Origin: Alphaproteobacteria bacterium
Lineage (GTDB): Bacteria > Pseudomonadota > Alphaproteobacteria > Micropepsales > Micropepsaceae
Direction of reading: 5' to 3'
NCBI GenBank assembly: GCA_017307315.1
Contig: JAFKFF010000300.1
Location: forward strand, 1-14,909
DNA length: 14,909 nt
Shown here: positions 7,481 through 14,796 of the stretch, one piece after another
Layout: each line of letters begins with the position of its first letter
Position numbering within the stretch: the stretch's first letter is position 1
Made by a program: the position numbers and the translations under genes
The notes under the pieces: model-generated
The model's database searches: none
What the model was told of the DNA's origin: nothing
Seen by the model: only the letters and a program-made list of their open reading frames with translations

Positions 7481-8061
7481 AGGAAAAAACACGCTGCGCC
7501 TGGCCGGGGAGCGACCCTCTCTATGTCGCTTATCACGATACCGAATGGGGCGTGCCCGAATATGACAGCCGCGCGCTTTACGAAAAGCTGGTGCTGGACG
7601 GTTTCCAGGCGGGGCTGAGCTGGATCACCATTCTGCGCAAGCGGGAGAATTTCCGGAAAGCCTTTCACGGCTTCGATCCCCACCGCATCGCCCGCTATGG
7701 CGCACGCGACATCGACCGGCTTTTGAAGAATGACGGTATCATCCGTAGCCGCGCCAAGATCGAGGCCTCCATCAAGGGTGCGCGGCTCTGGCTCGAGATC
7801 GAGGAGGAACCGGGCGGCTTTCGCGACTTCATCTGGAAGCATGTCGGCGGCAAGCCGCAAGACAATCGCTTCAAGGACAGGAACCAGATCCCCGCCCAGA
7901 GCGAAATGAGCGAAGCCCTCTCGCGCGACCTGAAGCGGCGCGGCTTCAATTTTTGCGGACCGGTGATTTCCTATGCCTTCGCCCAGGCGGTCGGCATGGT
8001 GAACGATCATGTCGCCGATTGCTTCCGCCACGGCGAATGCGCCCGGCTTGGCAAAAAGTAA
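7477..8061 (+). CDS. tag: DNA-3-methyladenine glycosylase I
   Basis: The 194-residue enzyme removes 3-methyladenine from alkylated DNA, starting base-excision repair. The zinc ligands known from E. coli Tag are all present: Cys7 (TRCAW), His20 (AYHDTEWG), His178 and Cys182 (NDHVADC). The active-site stretch is LVLDGFQAGLSWITILRKREN (38-58 approximately), where the E. coli catalytic-site Glu38 is replaced by Asp41. The ATG at 7477 is preferred over the one at 7465 because it forms an ATGA overlap with the YgfZ stop and places Cys7 close to the N-terminus as in homologues. The C-terminus ends shortly after the second zinc ligand pair, as expected. Co-location with ygfZ has no obvious mechanistic reason. 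Confidence 0.94.
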   Translation: MKEKTRCAWPGSDPLYVAYHDTEWGVPEYDSRALYEKLVLDGFQAGLSWITILRKRENFRKAFHGFDPHRIARYGARDIDRLLKNDGIIRSRAKIEASIKGARLWLEIEEEPGGFRDFIWKHVGGKPQDNRFKDRNQIPAQSEMSEALSRDLKRRGFNFCGPVISYAFAQAVGMVNDHVADCFRHGECARLGKK

Positions 8062-8095
8062 CCTGCCGCACCGCAGGCTTTCCCTTCCCAAAGGG

Positions 8096-8124
8096 TTGAA
8101 GCTCCTGAAACGGGCCCTTAGGTT
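8096..8124 (+). promoter_or_regulatory. Candidate promoter of the cysK cluster
   Basis: TTGAAG (8096-8101) and TAGGTT (8119-8124) are separated by exactly 17 bases, resembling a sigma-70 promoter with four and three consensus matches. The -10 box ends six bases before the ATG of cysK, so a transcript from here would have almost no leader. The cysK start also lacks a visible ribosome site. This is a weak sequence match and remains inference. Confidence 0.3.
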
Positions 8125-8130
8125 CCTCGT

Positions 8131-9162
8131 ATGATCTTTCCGGACGTCATCGCCGCGATCGGCAACACGCCGCTTATTCGCCTCAAACGGGCGTCCGAAG
8201 TGACGGGCTGTGAAATATTCGGCAAGGCGGAATTCCTCAATCCGGGACAGTCGGTCAAGGACCGCGCCGCGCTCTACATCATCCGCGATGCGGTGGCCAA
8301 GGGCACGCTCCGCCCGGGTGGCACCATCGTCGAAGGCACCGCCGGCAACACCGGCATCGGCCTTGCCCTGGTGGCCAACGCGCTGGGCTTCAGGACCGTG
8401 ATCGTGATTCCCGACACCCAGAGCCAGGAAAAAAAGGATGCGCTGCGCCTGATGGGTGCGCGGCTGATCGAAGTCCCGGCCAAGCCTTATCGCGACCCCA
8501 ACAACTATATCCGCCTGTCGGGCCGCCTGGCGGAGGAAATGGCCCGGACCGAAAAGAACGGCGCGATCTGGGCCAACCAGTTCGACAATATCGCCAACCG
8601 CCAGGCCCATATCGAGACCACGGGGCCGGAAATCTGGCGCCAGACCGGCGGGCGGATCGACGGCTTCACTTGCGCGGTGGGAAGCGGCGGCACGCTGGCG
8701 GGCACCGCCATCGCCTTGAAAGAACACAGTCCGAATGTGAAAATCGCCGCCGCCGATCCGATGGGGGCCGCGATTTATTCCTGGATCAAGACGGGCAAGC
8801 TGGAGTCGCAGGGCTCCTCCATCACGGAAGGCATCGGCCAGGGCCGCGTCACCGCCAATCTGGACGGCGCGCCCATCGACGATGCCTATCAGATCGCCGA
8901 CGCCGAGGCGTTGCCGCTAATCTTCGATCTTTTGGCGCATGAAGGTCTTTGCCTGGGCGGCTCGTCCGGGATCAATGTCGCGGGCGCCATCCGCATGGCC
9001 CGCGACATGGGCCCGGGGCATACGATCGTCACCATGTTGTGCGATTACGGCAACCGCTACCAGAGCAAATTGTTCAACCCGGAATTCCTCGAAGGAAAGG
9101 GACTGCCGGCGCCACAGTGGCTGACGCAGACCCAAGACACGATAACGGTTCCCTATCAATGA
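8131..9162 (+). CDS. cysK: Cysteine synthase (O-acetylserine sulfhydrylase family)
   Basis: The 343-residue PLP enzyme should make cysteine from O-acetylserine and sulfide in the cytoplasm. The PLP lysine is Lys43 in NPGQSVKDRAA. The substrate loop reads GTAGNTGIGLA instead of the classical TSGNTG, and the glycine-rich phosphate site is GSGGTLAG. The C-terminal part (SSITEGIGQGR, EGLCLGGSSGINVAGA, LCDYGNRYQSKLFNP) matches the longer CysK-like enzymes of alphaproteobacteria and fungi rather than the roughly 320-residue E. coli CysK. It is the first gene of the sulfur amino-acid cluster and ends in an ATGA overlap with the sulfurtransferase gene. No clear ribosome site precedes the ATG. A cystathionine beta-synthase-like use of another acceptor cannot be excluded, since the subfamily is little tested. 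Confidence 0.92.
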   Translation: MIFPDVIAAIGNTPLIRLKRASEVTGCEIFGKAEFLNPGQSVKDRAALYIIRDAVAKGTLRPGGTIVEGTAGNTGIGLALVANALGFRTVIVIPDTQSQEKKDALRLMGARLIEVPAKPYRDPNNYIRLSGRLAEEMARTEKNGAIWANQFDNIANRQAHIETTGPEIWRQTGGRIDGFTCAVGSGGTLAGTAIALKEHSPNVKIAAADPMGAAIYSWIKTGKLESQGSSITEGIGQGRVTANLDGAPIDDAYQIADAEALPLIFDLLAHEGLCLGGSSGINVAGAIRMARDMGPGHTIVTMLCDYGNRYQSKLFNPEFLEGKGLPAPQWLTQTQDTITVPYQ

Positions 9163-9992
9163 CGCGCGATATCGTCTCCGCCGAATGGCTGATGCAGAAT
9201 CTGGGCGCAACGCGGGTGGTGGATGCCTCCTGGTACATGCCCGCGGACAAGCGCGACGCGAGAGCGGAATTCGAAGCCGGGCATATTCCGGGCGCGGTGT
9301 TCTACGATCTGGATGCGCTGTCGGATCGCGCCACGAGCCTTCCCCACATGCTGCCGCCGCCTGGGCAGTTCGCCCGCGACGCCGGCGCGCTCGGCATCGG
9401 CGATGAGGACATGGTCGTGGTCTATGACGGTGCCGGGATTTTCTCGGCGCCACGGGTCTGGTTCGCGCTCAAGGCGATGGGGCACGACCAGGTCGCGGTG
9501 CTGGATGGCGGACTTCCCGCCTGGAAAGCGGCCGGCGGGAAAATCGAAACCGGACCGGCGCAGCCGGCCGCCGCGCACTTCACCGCCAGGCCTCAGCGTG
9601 CCCTGGTGCGCGATTTCGACGGCGTGAAAACCGCGCTCGGCAACACTCAGATTCTGGACGCGCGCAGCGCGCCCCGCTTCGAGGGCAGCGAAGCCGAACC
9701 GCGCCCAGGCCTCAAGTCCGGGCACATGCCCGGCGCCGCCAATATTCCCTATCGCGCGGTGCTGACCGCCGAGGGCAAATTGAAGGGCAACGCCGCGCTA
9801 CAGAAATTGTTCGCGGAAAAGGGCATCGATCTTCGCGCGCCGGTGATCGCCAGTTGTGGCTCCGGCGTCACCGCCGCGATCCTGATGCTGGCGCTGGAAA
9901 AACTGGGCGGCCGCCAGGTTTCGGTCTATGATGGCTCCTGGGCCGAATGGGGCGGCCGCGACGAGGCTCCGGTGGCGACAGGCCCCGCCTGA
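9159..9992 (+). CDS. sseA: 3-mercaptopyruvate sulfurtransferase (tandem rhodanese)
   Basis: A 277-residue protein with two rhodanese domains: an inactive N-terminal one (about 5-125) and a catalytic C-terminal one (about 150-270). The active-site loop SCGSGVTA (catalytic Cys233) is the CGSGVTA form typical of 3-mercaptopyruvate sulfurtransferases, not the CRKGVTA form of thiosulfate sulfurtransferases. Further family markers are AGHIPGAVFYDLD (40-52) and SGHMPGAANIPY (187-198). It transfers sulfur from 3-mercaptopyruvate, the deamination product of cysteine, to acceptors such as cyanide, thiols or thioredoxin. Its start overlaps the cysK stop as ATGA, and its own stop shares one base with the next start (TGATG), so coupling with both neighbours is likely. 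The placement after a cysteine synthase fits cysteine turnover. Confidence 0.94.
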   Translation: MTRDIVSAEWLMQNLGATRVVDASWYMPADKRDARAEFEAGHIPGAVFYDLDALSDRATSLPHMLPPPGQFARDAGALGIGDEDMVVVYDGAGIFSAPRVWFALKAMGHDQVAVLDGGLPAWKAAGGKIETGPAQPAAAHFTARPQRALVRDFDGVKTALGNTQILDARSAPRFEGSEAEPRPGLKSGHMPGAANIPYRAVLTAEGKLKGNAALQKLFAEKGIDLRAPVIASCGSGVTAAILMLALEKLGGRQVSVYDGSWAEWGGRDEAPVATGPA

Positions 9993-10450
9993 TGGCAAGC
10001 GCCTCTCCTCGCCGCATCCCCATGACCGTCACCTTTCTGGAGATGATGGCCAAGCCCACCGCCCTGCCGCCGCCCATTCCGCGCGGCAAGATCGCCTTCC
10101 TGCGCAGCGAGCATCCGCCGGTGCATTTCTACCGCTATCTCTACGATACGGTGGGCGGCAAGTATTTCTGGGTCGACCGCAAGAAGATCGGCGACGCCGG
10201 CATGGCGGAGCTGGATTTCAGGGGCGACGGCACCGCCAACATCGCCTATTTCGGTCTCACCCCCGAAGCAACGGGAAAAAGGCTGGGCTATTTCTTCCTC
10301 TATCAGGCCTGCATGAGCGCCTGGGCCCAACCCATCTCCAAGCTTCTGGTCAACACCTGCACCTTGGATCATCCCCGCGCCCTGCCTCTCTATCAGCGCC
10401 TGGGCTTTCGCCCCTATTCGCGGGAAGAGCGGTTCGTGGAATTGCCCTGA
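9992..10450 (+). CDS. GNAT-family N-acetyltransferase, apparently with an internal deletion
   Basis: A 152-residue GNAT-like protein of a family often found beside sulfurtransferase genes in alphaproteobacteria; its substrate is unknown. Family markers are TVTFLEMMAKP (N-terminus), FYRYLYDTVGG, YFWVDRKKIGD, IAYFGLTPE, NTCTLDHPRALPLYQRLGF and a short tail. Compared with relatives as I remember them, about 23 residues are missing between the DRKKIGDA and GMAELDF segments. That part normally contains a helix end and a core strand (AAIIxDP...VYVLYV...VPAG). The acetyl-CoA loop also reads TGKRLG where relatives have a GxGxG-like IGRGLG. The protein may therefore be non-functional or altered. The ATG at 9992 is chosen because it overlaps the sseA stop; ATG at 10022 is an alternative that fits homologue starts equally well. 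Confidence 0.8.
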   Translation: MASASPRRIPMTVTFLEMMAKPTALPPPIPRGKIAFLRSEHPPVHFYRYLYDTVGGKYFWVDRKKIGDAGMAELDFRGDGTANIAYFGLTPEATGKRLGYFFLYQACMSAWAQPISKLLVNTCTLDHPRALPLYQRLGFRPYSREERFVELP

Positions 10451-10495
10451 CGGGAGATTGAAGGCAAAGTCGCGCGGGCAATTCCGGGGTGGGCC

Positions 10496-12303
10496 ATGGA
10501 TTCCGCAAACGGCAAGGAGCTGACCTGGCGCGGCGTCGCGCTGGGCATGTCGCTCACCTTCCTGTTCACCGCCGCCAACATGTATCTGGGACTGAAGGTC
10601 GGCCTCACCATCGCCACCTCGATTCCCGCCGCCGTGATCTCGATGGCCTTTCTGGGCCTTTTCTCCGGCTCCAACATCCGGGAGAACAACATCGTCCAGA
10701 CCGTCTGTTCGGCGGCAGGTGCGTTGGCGTCGGTCATCTTCATCCTGCCCAGCCTTGTGATCATCGGCTGGTGGGTCGATTTTCCCTTCTGGACCTCGTT
10801 TCTGATTTGCGCCGCGGGGGGCGTGCTGGGCGTTCTTTTCACCATCCCCTTACGCCGGGCCCTGGTGACGCAATCCGACTTGCCCTATCCCGAAGGCGTC
10901 GCGGCGGCGGAAGTGCTCAAAGTAGGCGCCGACATGCGCGCGGAAAATCCCGCGGCGCGCGAAGGCTTGCTGGCGGTGATCTATGGCGCGCTGGCGTCCG
11001 CCGGGCTTGCGATCGCCACTGCGATGCGGCTTACCGCCGATGGCGCGCGGGGCTTTTTCAACGTCGGCGCGACGGCGGCGACGGGATACAGCTTCTCCTT
11101 CTCGCTCGCGCTGGTGGGCGCCGGCCACCTGGTGGGAATATCGGTGGGTGTCGCCATGCTGGTCGGCATCCTGATCGCCTGGGGCGGCGCCGTGCCGTTC
11201 ATCGCGGCGATGACACCCATGCAGGGCACGTTGGCGGACTTTGTCGGCGGCATCTGGCGCAACGATGTGCGGTTCATGGGAGCGGGCGCGATGGCGGTGG
11301 CGGCCATCTGGTCTTTGCTGCGAACCATGGGGCCTATCGTGGCCGGGCTGAAGGCCATGACCCGGGCGCGCGGCGGGGCGCGCAATCTCGCCGAGCGGAC
11401 GGACCGCGACATGTCCTTTCCAATCATCCTCGCCATCGGTGTGGTTTCGACAGCGGTCACGACCTGGCTGGTCTGGCGTTTCAGCACCGAAGCCGGTCTT
11501 GCGGATTCCGCGGTTCTGATCGCGATCTTTTCGATCCCGGTGATCCTCGCCGGCGGCTTCTTTGTCTCCGCCATCTGCGGCTACATGGCCGGTCTGATCG
11601 GATCTTCCAACAGTCCCATCTCGGGCGTCGGCATCCTGGCGGTGGTCGGCACGGCCCTCGGCCTGGCAGTCCTGTTCGGCACCGACAGCGCCAAAGCCCT
11701 GGTCGCCATCGCGCTGTTCATCACCGCCATCCTGTTCGCGGTGGCCTGCAGTTCCAACAACAATCTCCAGGATTTGAAAACCGGTCAGCTGGTGGCGGCG
11801 ACGCCCTGGCGCCAGCAGGTGGCCTTACTCGCCGGCGTCATGGCCGCGACCGTCACCGTGCCGGTCGTGCTCAATCTTCTGGCCCAGGCTTACGGCTTTG
11901 CCGGCGCTCCCAATCTTCATACCGTTACGTCCCAGCCTCTGGCGGCGCCGCAAGCCAATCTGATGGCGGCGCTCGCGCAAGGCGTGGTCGGCGGCAAGCT
12001 GAACTGGAACATGATCGAGATCGGCGCTGCCGTGGGCGTCGGCATCGTGCTTCTGGACGAGATTCTGCGCATGGCCAAACTGCTGCGCATTCCACCTCTG
12101 GCAGTGGGCCTGGGAATTTACCGATCGTGGGCGAAAGCTTGTTCGGCGTGCTCAATGCCGGCCTGATCGTGGGCTTCAACAAGGACGCGCCTTTGGCAGT
12201 GGTCGGCTCCGGCTTTCCGGCGGAGATCACGGGCGTGCTGGGCTTTGCCGGCCTGATCGCTCTTCTTTACAGCTGGCTCACCCGCCGGGCGCGCCGCGCG
12301 TGA
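10496..12303 (+). pseudogene. OPT-family oligopeptide transporter, disrupted by C-terminal deletion and frameshift
   Basis: An OPT-superfamily membrane transporter (peptides or metal-peptide conjugates in the family) is readable from ATG 10496 to the TAC codon at 12119-12121. Markers include YLGLKVGLTIATSIPAA, ENNIVQT, SDLPYPEGVAAAEVLKVG, GSSNSPISGVG and ACSSNNNLQDLKTGQ, and then IPPLAVGLGIY. After this point the frame gives a short unrelated tail and stops at 12166. From 12118 the +2 frame continues with family sequence (LPIVGESLFGVLNAGLIVG, NKDAPLAVVG) to TGA 12301-12303. In homologues, a stretch of roughly 50-65 residues including a membrane segment lies between these two parts and is absent here, so more than a single-base error is needed. 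The old stop still forms a GTGA overlap with the next gene, showing the original extent. As written, a 556-residue truncated product would result. The gene begins 45 bp after the GNAT stop. Confidence 0.85.
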
Positions 12304-13646
12304 AAGCCGCACGCGCCTTTCTGGGCCAACCCAGCGGCCTCTATTATCTCTTCGGCACGGAAATGTGGGAGCGCTTTTCCTATTACGGGATGCGCGCGCT
12401 TCTTGTCGGCTATCTGGTCAAGTATCTGCTGCTGCCCGGCCATGTCGAAGGCGTGTGGCTTTATCCCCAGATCAAGGCCTTCTACGAGATGCTGGCGGGC
12501 CCCCTGGACGTGCAGCCGCTCTCAGCCTTCATCTACGGCACTTACACCGGCCTGATCTATGCCACGCCGATCCTGGGCGGCTGGATCGCCGACCGTTATC
12601 TCGGCCAGCGGTATGTCGCGCTCAGCGGCATCGTGATGATGGCGTTCGGCCATTTCATGATGGCGTTCGAGAATCTTCTCTTCCCGGCGCTCGCGCTCCT
12701 GATCGTCGGCGGCGGGTTCTTCAAGACCAACACCTCCACCCAGGTCGGCATGCTCTATGGCGCGGGCGACCCACGCCGCGATACCGGTTATTCGATCTTC
12801 TATGTCGGCATCAATGTCGGCGCTTTCCTGGCGCCCTTCATCTGCGGAACCTTGGGCGAGACGGTGGGCTGGCCTTTCGGTTTTGGCGCCGCCGGCGTCG
12901 GCATGCTGCTGGCACTGATGGTTTATTTGTGGGGCTGGCGGCATTTGCCGCCGGAACCGCCACGGGCGAAGCAAGCGGGAATCCCGGCCAAGCCCCTGAC
13001 CCGCTCGGAGTGGAAGTCGGTCGCGGCGCTGCTCCTTATGGTCATACCGCTGACCCTTTATTGGGCCTGCAACGAACAGCAGGGCAACACGATGGCGCTG
13101 TGGTCGATGGACAATACCGACCGCATGATTTTCGGCTGGACCATTCCCTGGACCTGGTTCCAATCCTTCAACCCCGCCGTGATCTTTTTCGGCACGCCCT
13201 TCATCCTGGCCTATTGGGACCAGAAGGGCGCCGCAGGGCCGGGCAGCGGGCAAAAGATGGCTTATGGCTGCTATCTGATGATGGCGGCCAATCTCGTCAT
13301 GGCTTTCGCCGCCTGGCAGGCGGGCACCGGAAAATCCAGCTGGCTGTGGCTGGCGCTCTATTTCACGGTGATGACGGTGGGCGAAATCTATCTCTACCCC
13401 ATCAGCATGTCGCTCTTCTCCAAGGTCGCGCCGCTGCGCATCGCTTCGCTGATGATGGCGGTGAACTTCCTGCCCAATTTTCTGGGTGGCGGTTTTCTGC
13501 AAGGCTGGCTTGCAAGCTATTGGAGTCGGATGGACAAAGCGCTCTTCTTCATGATGATTGCCGCGATCGCGGCGGTGGCAGGCCTCATCATCCATGCCGT
13601 CGATCGCCCGCTCCGCCCCCTGCTCGAGGAAAAAGGCCGTGACTGA
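12300..13646 (+). CDS. POT-family proton-dependent peptide transporter
   Basis: A 448-residue inner-membrane protein of the proton-dependent oligopeptide transporter (PTR/POT) branch of the major facilitator superfamily, importing di- or tripeptides with protons. The proton-coupling ExxER motif is intact (Glu21, Glu24, Arg25 in TEMWERFSYYG). So are GGWIADRYLGQR, FYVGINVGAFLAP (PTR2 signature) and the conserved glutamates in NEQQGNT (Glu259) and TVGEIYLYP (Glu362). About 12 or more hydrophobic segments are present. The GTG start at 12300 overlaps the original stop of the OPT gene as GTGA, and no separate ribosome site is visible, so its translation probably relied on ribosomes finishing OPT. 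That coupling would be weakened by the OPT frameshift, whose new stop is at 12166. The end overlaps metC by eight bases. Confidence 0.93.
   Translation: MKAARAFLGQPSGLYYLFGTEMWERFSYYGMRALLVGYLVKYLLLPGHVEGVWLYPQIKAFYEMLAGPLDVQPLSAFIYGTYTGLIYATPILGGWIADRYLGQRYVALSGIVMMAFGHFMMAFENLLFPALALLIVGGGFFKTNTSTQVGMLYGAGDPRRDTGYSIFYVGINVGAFLAPFICGTLGETVGWPFGFGAAGVGMLLALMVYLWGWRHLPPEPPRAKQAGIPAKPLTRSEWKSVAALLLMVIPLTLYWACNEQQGNTMALWSMDNTDRMIFGWTIPWTWFQSFNPAVIFFGTPFILAYWDQKGAAGPGSGQKMAYGCYLMMAANLVMAFAAWQAGTGKSSWLWLALYFTVMTVGEIYLYPISMSLFSKVAPLRIASLMMAVNFLPNFLGGGFLQGWLASYWSRMDKALFFMMIAAIAAVAGLIIHAVDRPLRPLLEEKGRD
13626..13630 (+). promoter_or_regulatory. Ribosome binding site deciding the metC start
   Basis: GAGGA lies eight bases before the GTG at 13639, inside the end of the POT gene. 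It supports this GTG over in-frame positions farther upstream (13558) and over the later ATG at 13690. Confidence 0.6.
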
Positions 13647-14796
13647 CAAGCATGACAGGCCGGAAACCACCGTCACGGCGGCAGGCCGCATGAGCGGCGC
13701 GCATTTCGGCGCGGTCAACACGCCGGTCTATCGCGCCTCCACCATTCTCTTCCCCGATCTCGCCAGCATGAAGCCTGGCGGGCAACCTTACAGCTATGGC
13801 AGGCGCGGCACGCCCACCTCCAAGAGCCTGGAGGACGCCATCCGCGAACTGGAAGGCGGCGCCGAGGTCGTGCTGGTGCCCTCGGGATTGAACGCCTGCA
13901 CGACCGCGATCCTTTCGATGGTCGCGAGCGGCGATCATCTGCTGGTGACCGACAGCGTCTATGGCCCCACCCGCCTCTTCTGCGACACGACCTTGAAGCG
14001 CCTGGGGGTGGAAACCAGCTACTTCGCGCCGGATGCCGAGATCGGCCCGCTGTTGCGTCCCAACACGCGGGCGGTGTTTCGCGAAAGTCCCGGCTCGCTC
14101 ACCTTCGAAATTCAGGACATTCCCGCCATCGCCAAGGCTGCCCACGTACACGGCGCCTCGGTTCTGATGGACAATACCTGGGCGACGCCGCTTCTGTTCG
14201 ACGCCCATGGCCATGGCGTCGATCTGTCGATCCAGGCCGGCACCAAATATCTGGGCGGTCATGCCGACGTGAACATCGGCTATGTCAGCGCCAACCAAAG
14301 CCATGCCGCGCGTCTGAGAGAGACCCACGGCAATATGGGTCTTGCCGCCAGCGGCGATGATTGTTTCCTGGCGCTTCGCGGCCTGCGCACCCTGGCGGTC
14401 AGGCTGAAGCGCCATCAGGAGACCGCGCTGGCCTTGACGCAATGGCTGCGGGGCCGGCCGGAGGTGGTGCGGATTCTGTACCCCGCCCTGCCCGGCGATC
14501 CCGGACATGCCTTGTGGAAACGCGATTTCAAAGGCGCCTGCGGCCTTTTCGGGTTCGAACTGGTGCCGGTTCCGGAGGCCGCGGTCGCGGCCTTTGTGGA
14601 AGGAATGCACCATTTCGGCATCGGCTATTCCTGGGGCGGGTTTGAAAGCCTGATCCTTCCCAGCCATATCCAGCGCACCGCCGCCCCCTTCCGGGCCAAA
14701 GGACCGCTCATCCGCATCCATGCCGGGCTGGAAGATCCGGGGGACCTGATTGCCGACCTGGATCGCGGCTTCGCCCGCCTGAAGGATGCCACGTGA
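13639..14796 (+). CDS. metC: Cystathionine beta-lyase (Cys/Met-metabolism PLP enzyme)
   Basis: The 385-residue PLP enzyme should cleave cystathionine to homocysteine, pyruvate and ammonia, and may also degrade cysteine. The PLP lysine is Lys203 in IQAGTKYLGGHAD. Other fold markers are YSYGRRGTPTS (51-61, phosphate-binding tyrosine and arginine of the neighbouring subunit), PSGLNACTTAI, VFRESPGSLTFE, MDNTWATP (Asp178, which holds the PLP nitrogen), and the C-terminal GYSWGGFESL and IRIHAGLEDP. The latter motifs favour beta-lyase over gamma-synthase or gamma-lyase. The GTG at 13639 has a GAGGA ribosome site and overlaps the POT stop by eight bases; the gene ends in a GTGA overlap with hisI. With cysteine synthase and mercaptopyruvate sulfurtransferase upstream, it completes a sulfur amino-acid cluster. 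Cysteine desulfhydrase side activity is possible. Confidence 0.93.
   Translation: MTDKHDRPETTVTAAGRMSGAHFGAVNTPVYRASTILFPDLASMKPGGQPYSYGRRGTPTSKSLEDAIRELEGGAEVVLVPSGLNACTTAILSMVASGDHLLVTDSVYGPTRLFCDTTLKRLGVETSYFAPDAEIGPLLRPNTRAVFRESPGSLTFEIQDIPAIAKAAHVHGASVLMDNTWATPLLFDAHGHGVDLSIQAGTKYLGGHADVNIGYVSANQSHAARLRETHGNMGLAASGDDCFLALRGLRTLAVRLKRHQETALALTQWLRGRPEVVRILYPALPGDPGHALWKRDFKGACGLFGFELVPVPEAAVAAFVEGMHHFGIGYSWGGFESLILPSHIQRTAAPFRAKGPLIRIHAGLEDPGDLIADLDRGFARLKDAT
14781..14786 (+). promoter_or_regulatory. Ribosome binding site of hisI
   Basis: GAAGGA lies six bases before the GTG at 14793, within the last codons of metC. This supports a GTG start that overlaps the metC stop. Confidence 0.6.

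Noticed and set aside
8062..8095. Possible terminator hairpins after tag (CCTGC/GCAGG and CCCTT/AAGGG)
   Set aside because: Five-base stems without a proper T run; too weak to call.
7363..8727. Long minus-strand open frame (454 residues) across tag and cysK
   Set aside because: It spans two well-supported genes and the intergenic gap and has no recognisable motif; GC-rich codon use leaves antisense frames open.
10489..12117. Second plus-strand frame running the length of the OPT gene
   Set aside because: Only its last 60 codons (from 12118) carry transporter sequence; the rest is out-of-frame noise beside the conserved OPT frame.
12100..12130. Programmed ribosomal frameshifting in the OPT gene
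   Set aside because: No slippery heptamer is evident, and a shift alone would not restore the missing internal segment present in homologues.
12522..13721. Minus-strand open frame of 399 residues opposite the POT gene
   Set aside because: Soluble, His/Arg-rich shadow of a conserved membrane protein; no family features.
13588..14721. Minus-strand open frame of 377 residues opposite metC
   Set aside because: Shadow of metC, whose active-site lysine and fold motifs are intact on the plus strand.
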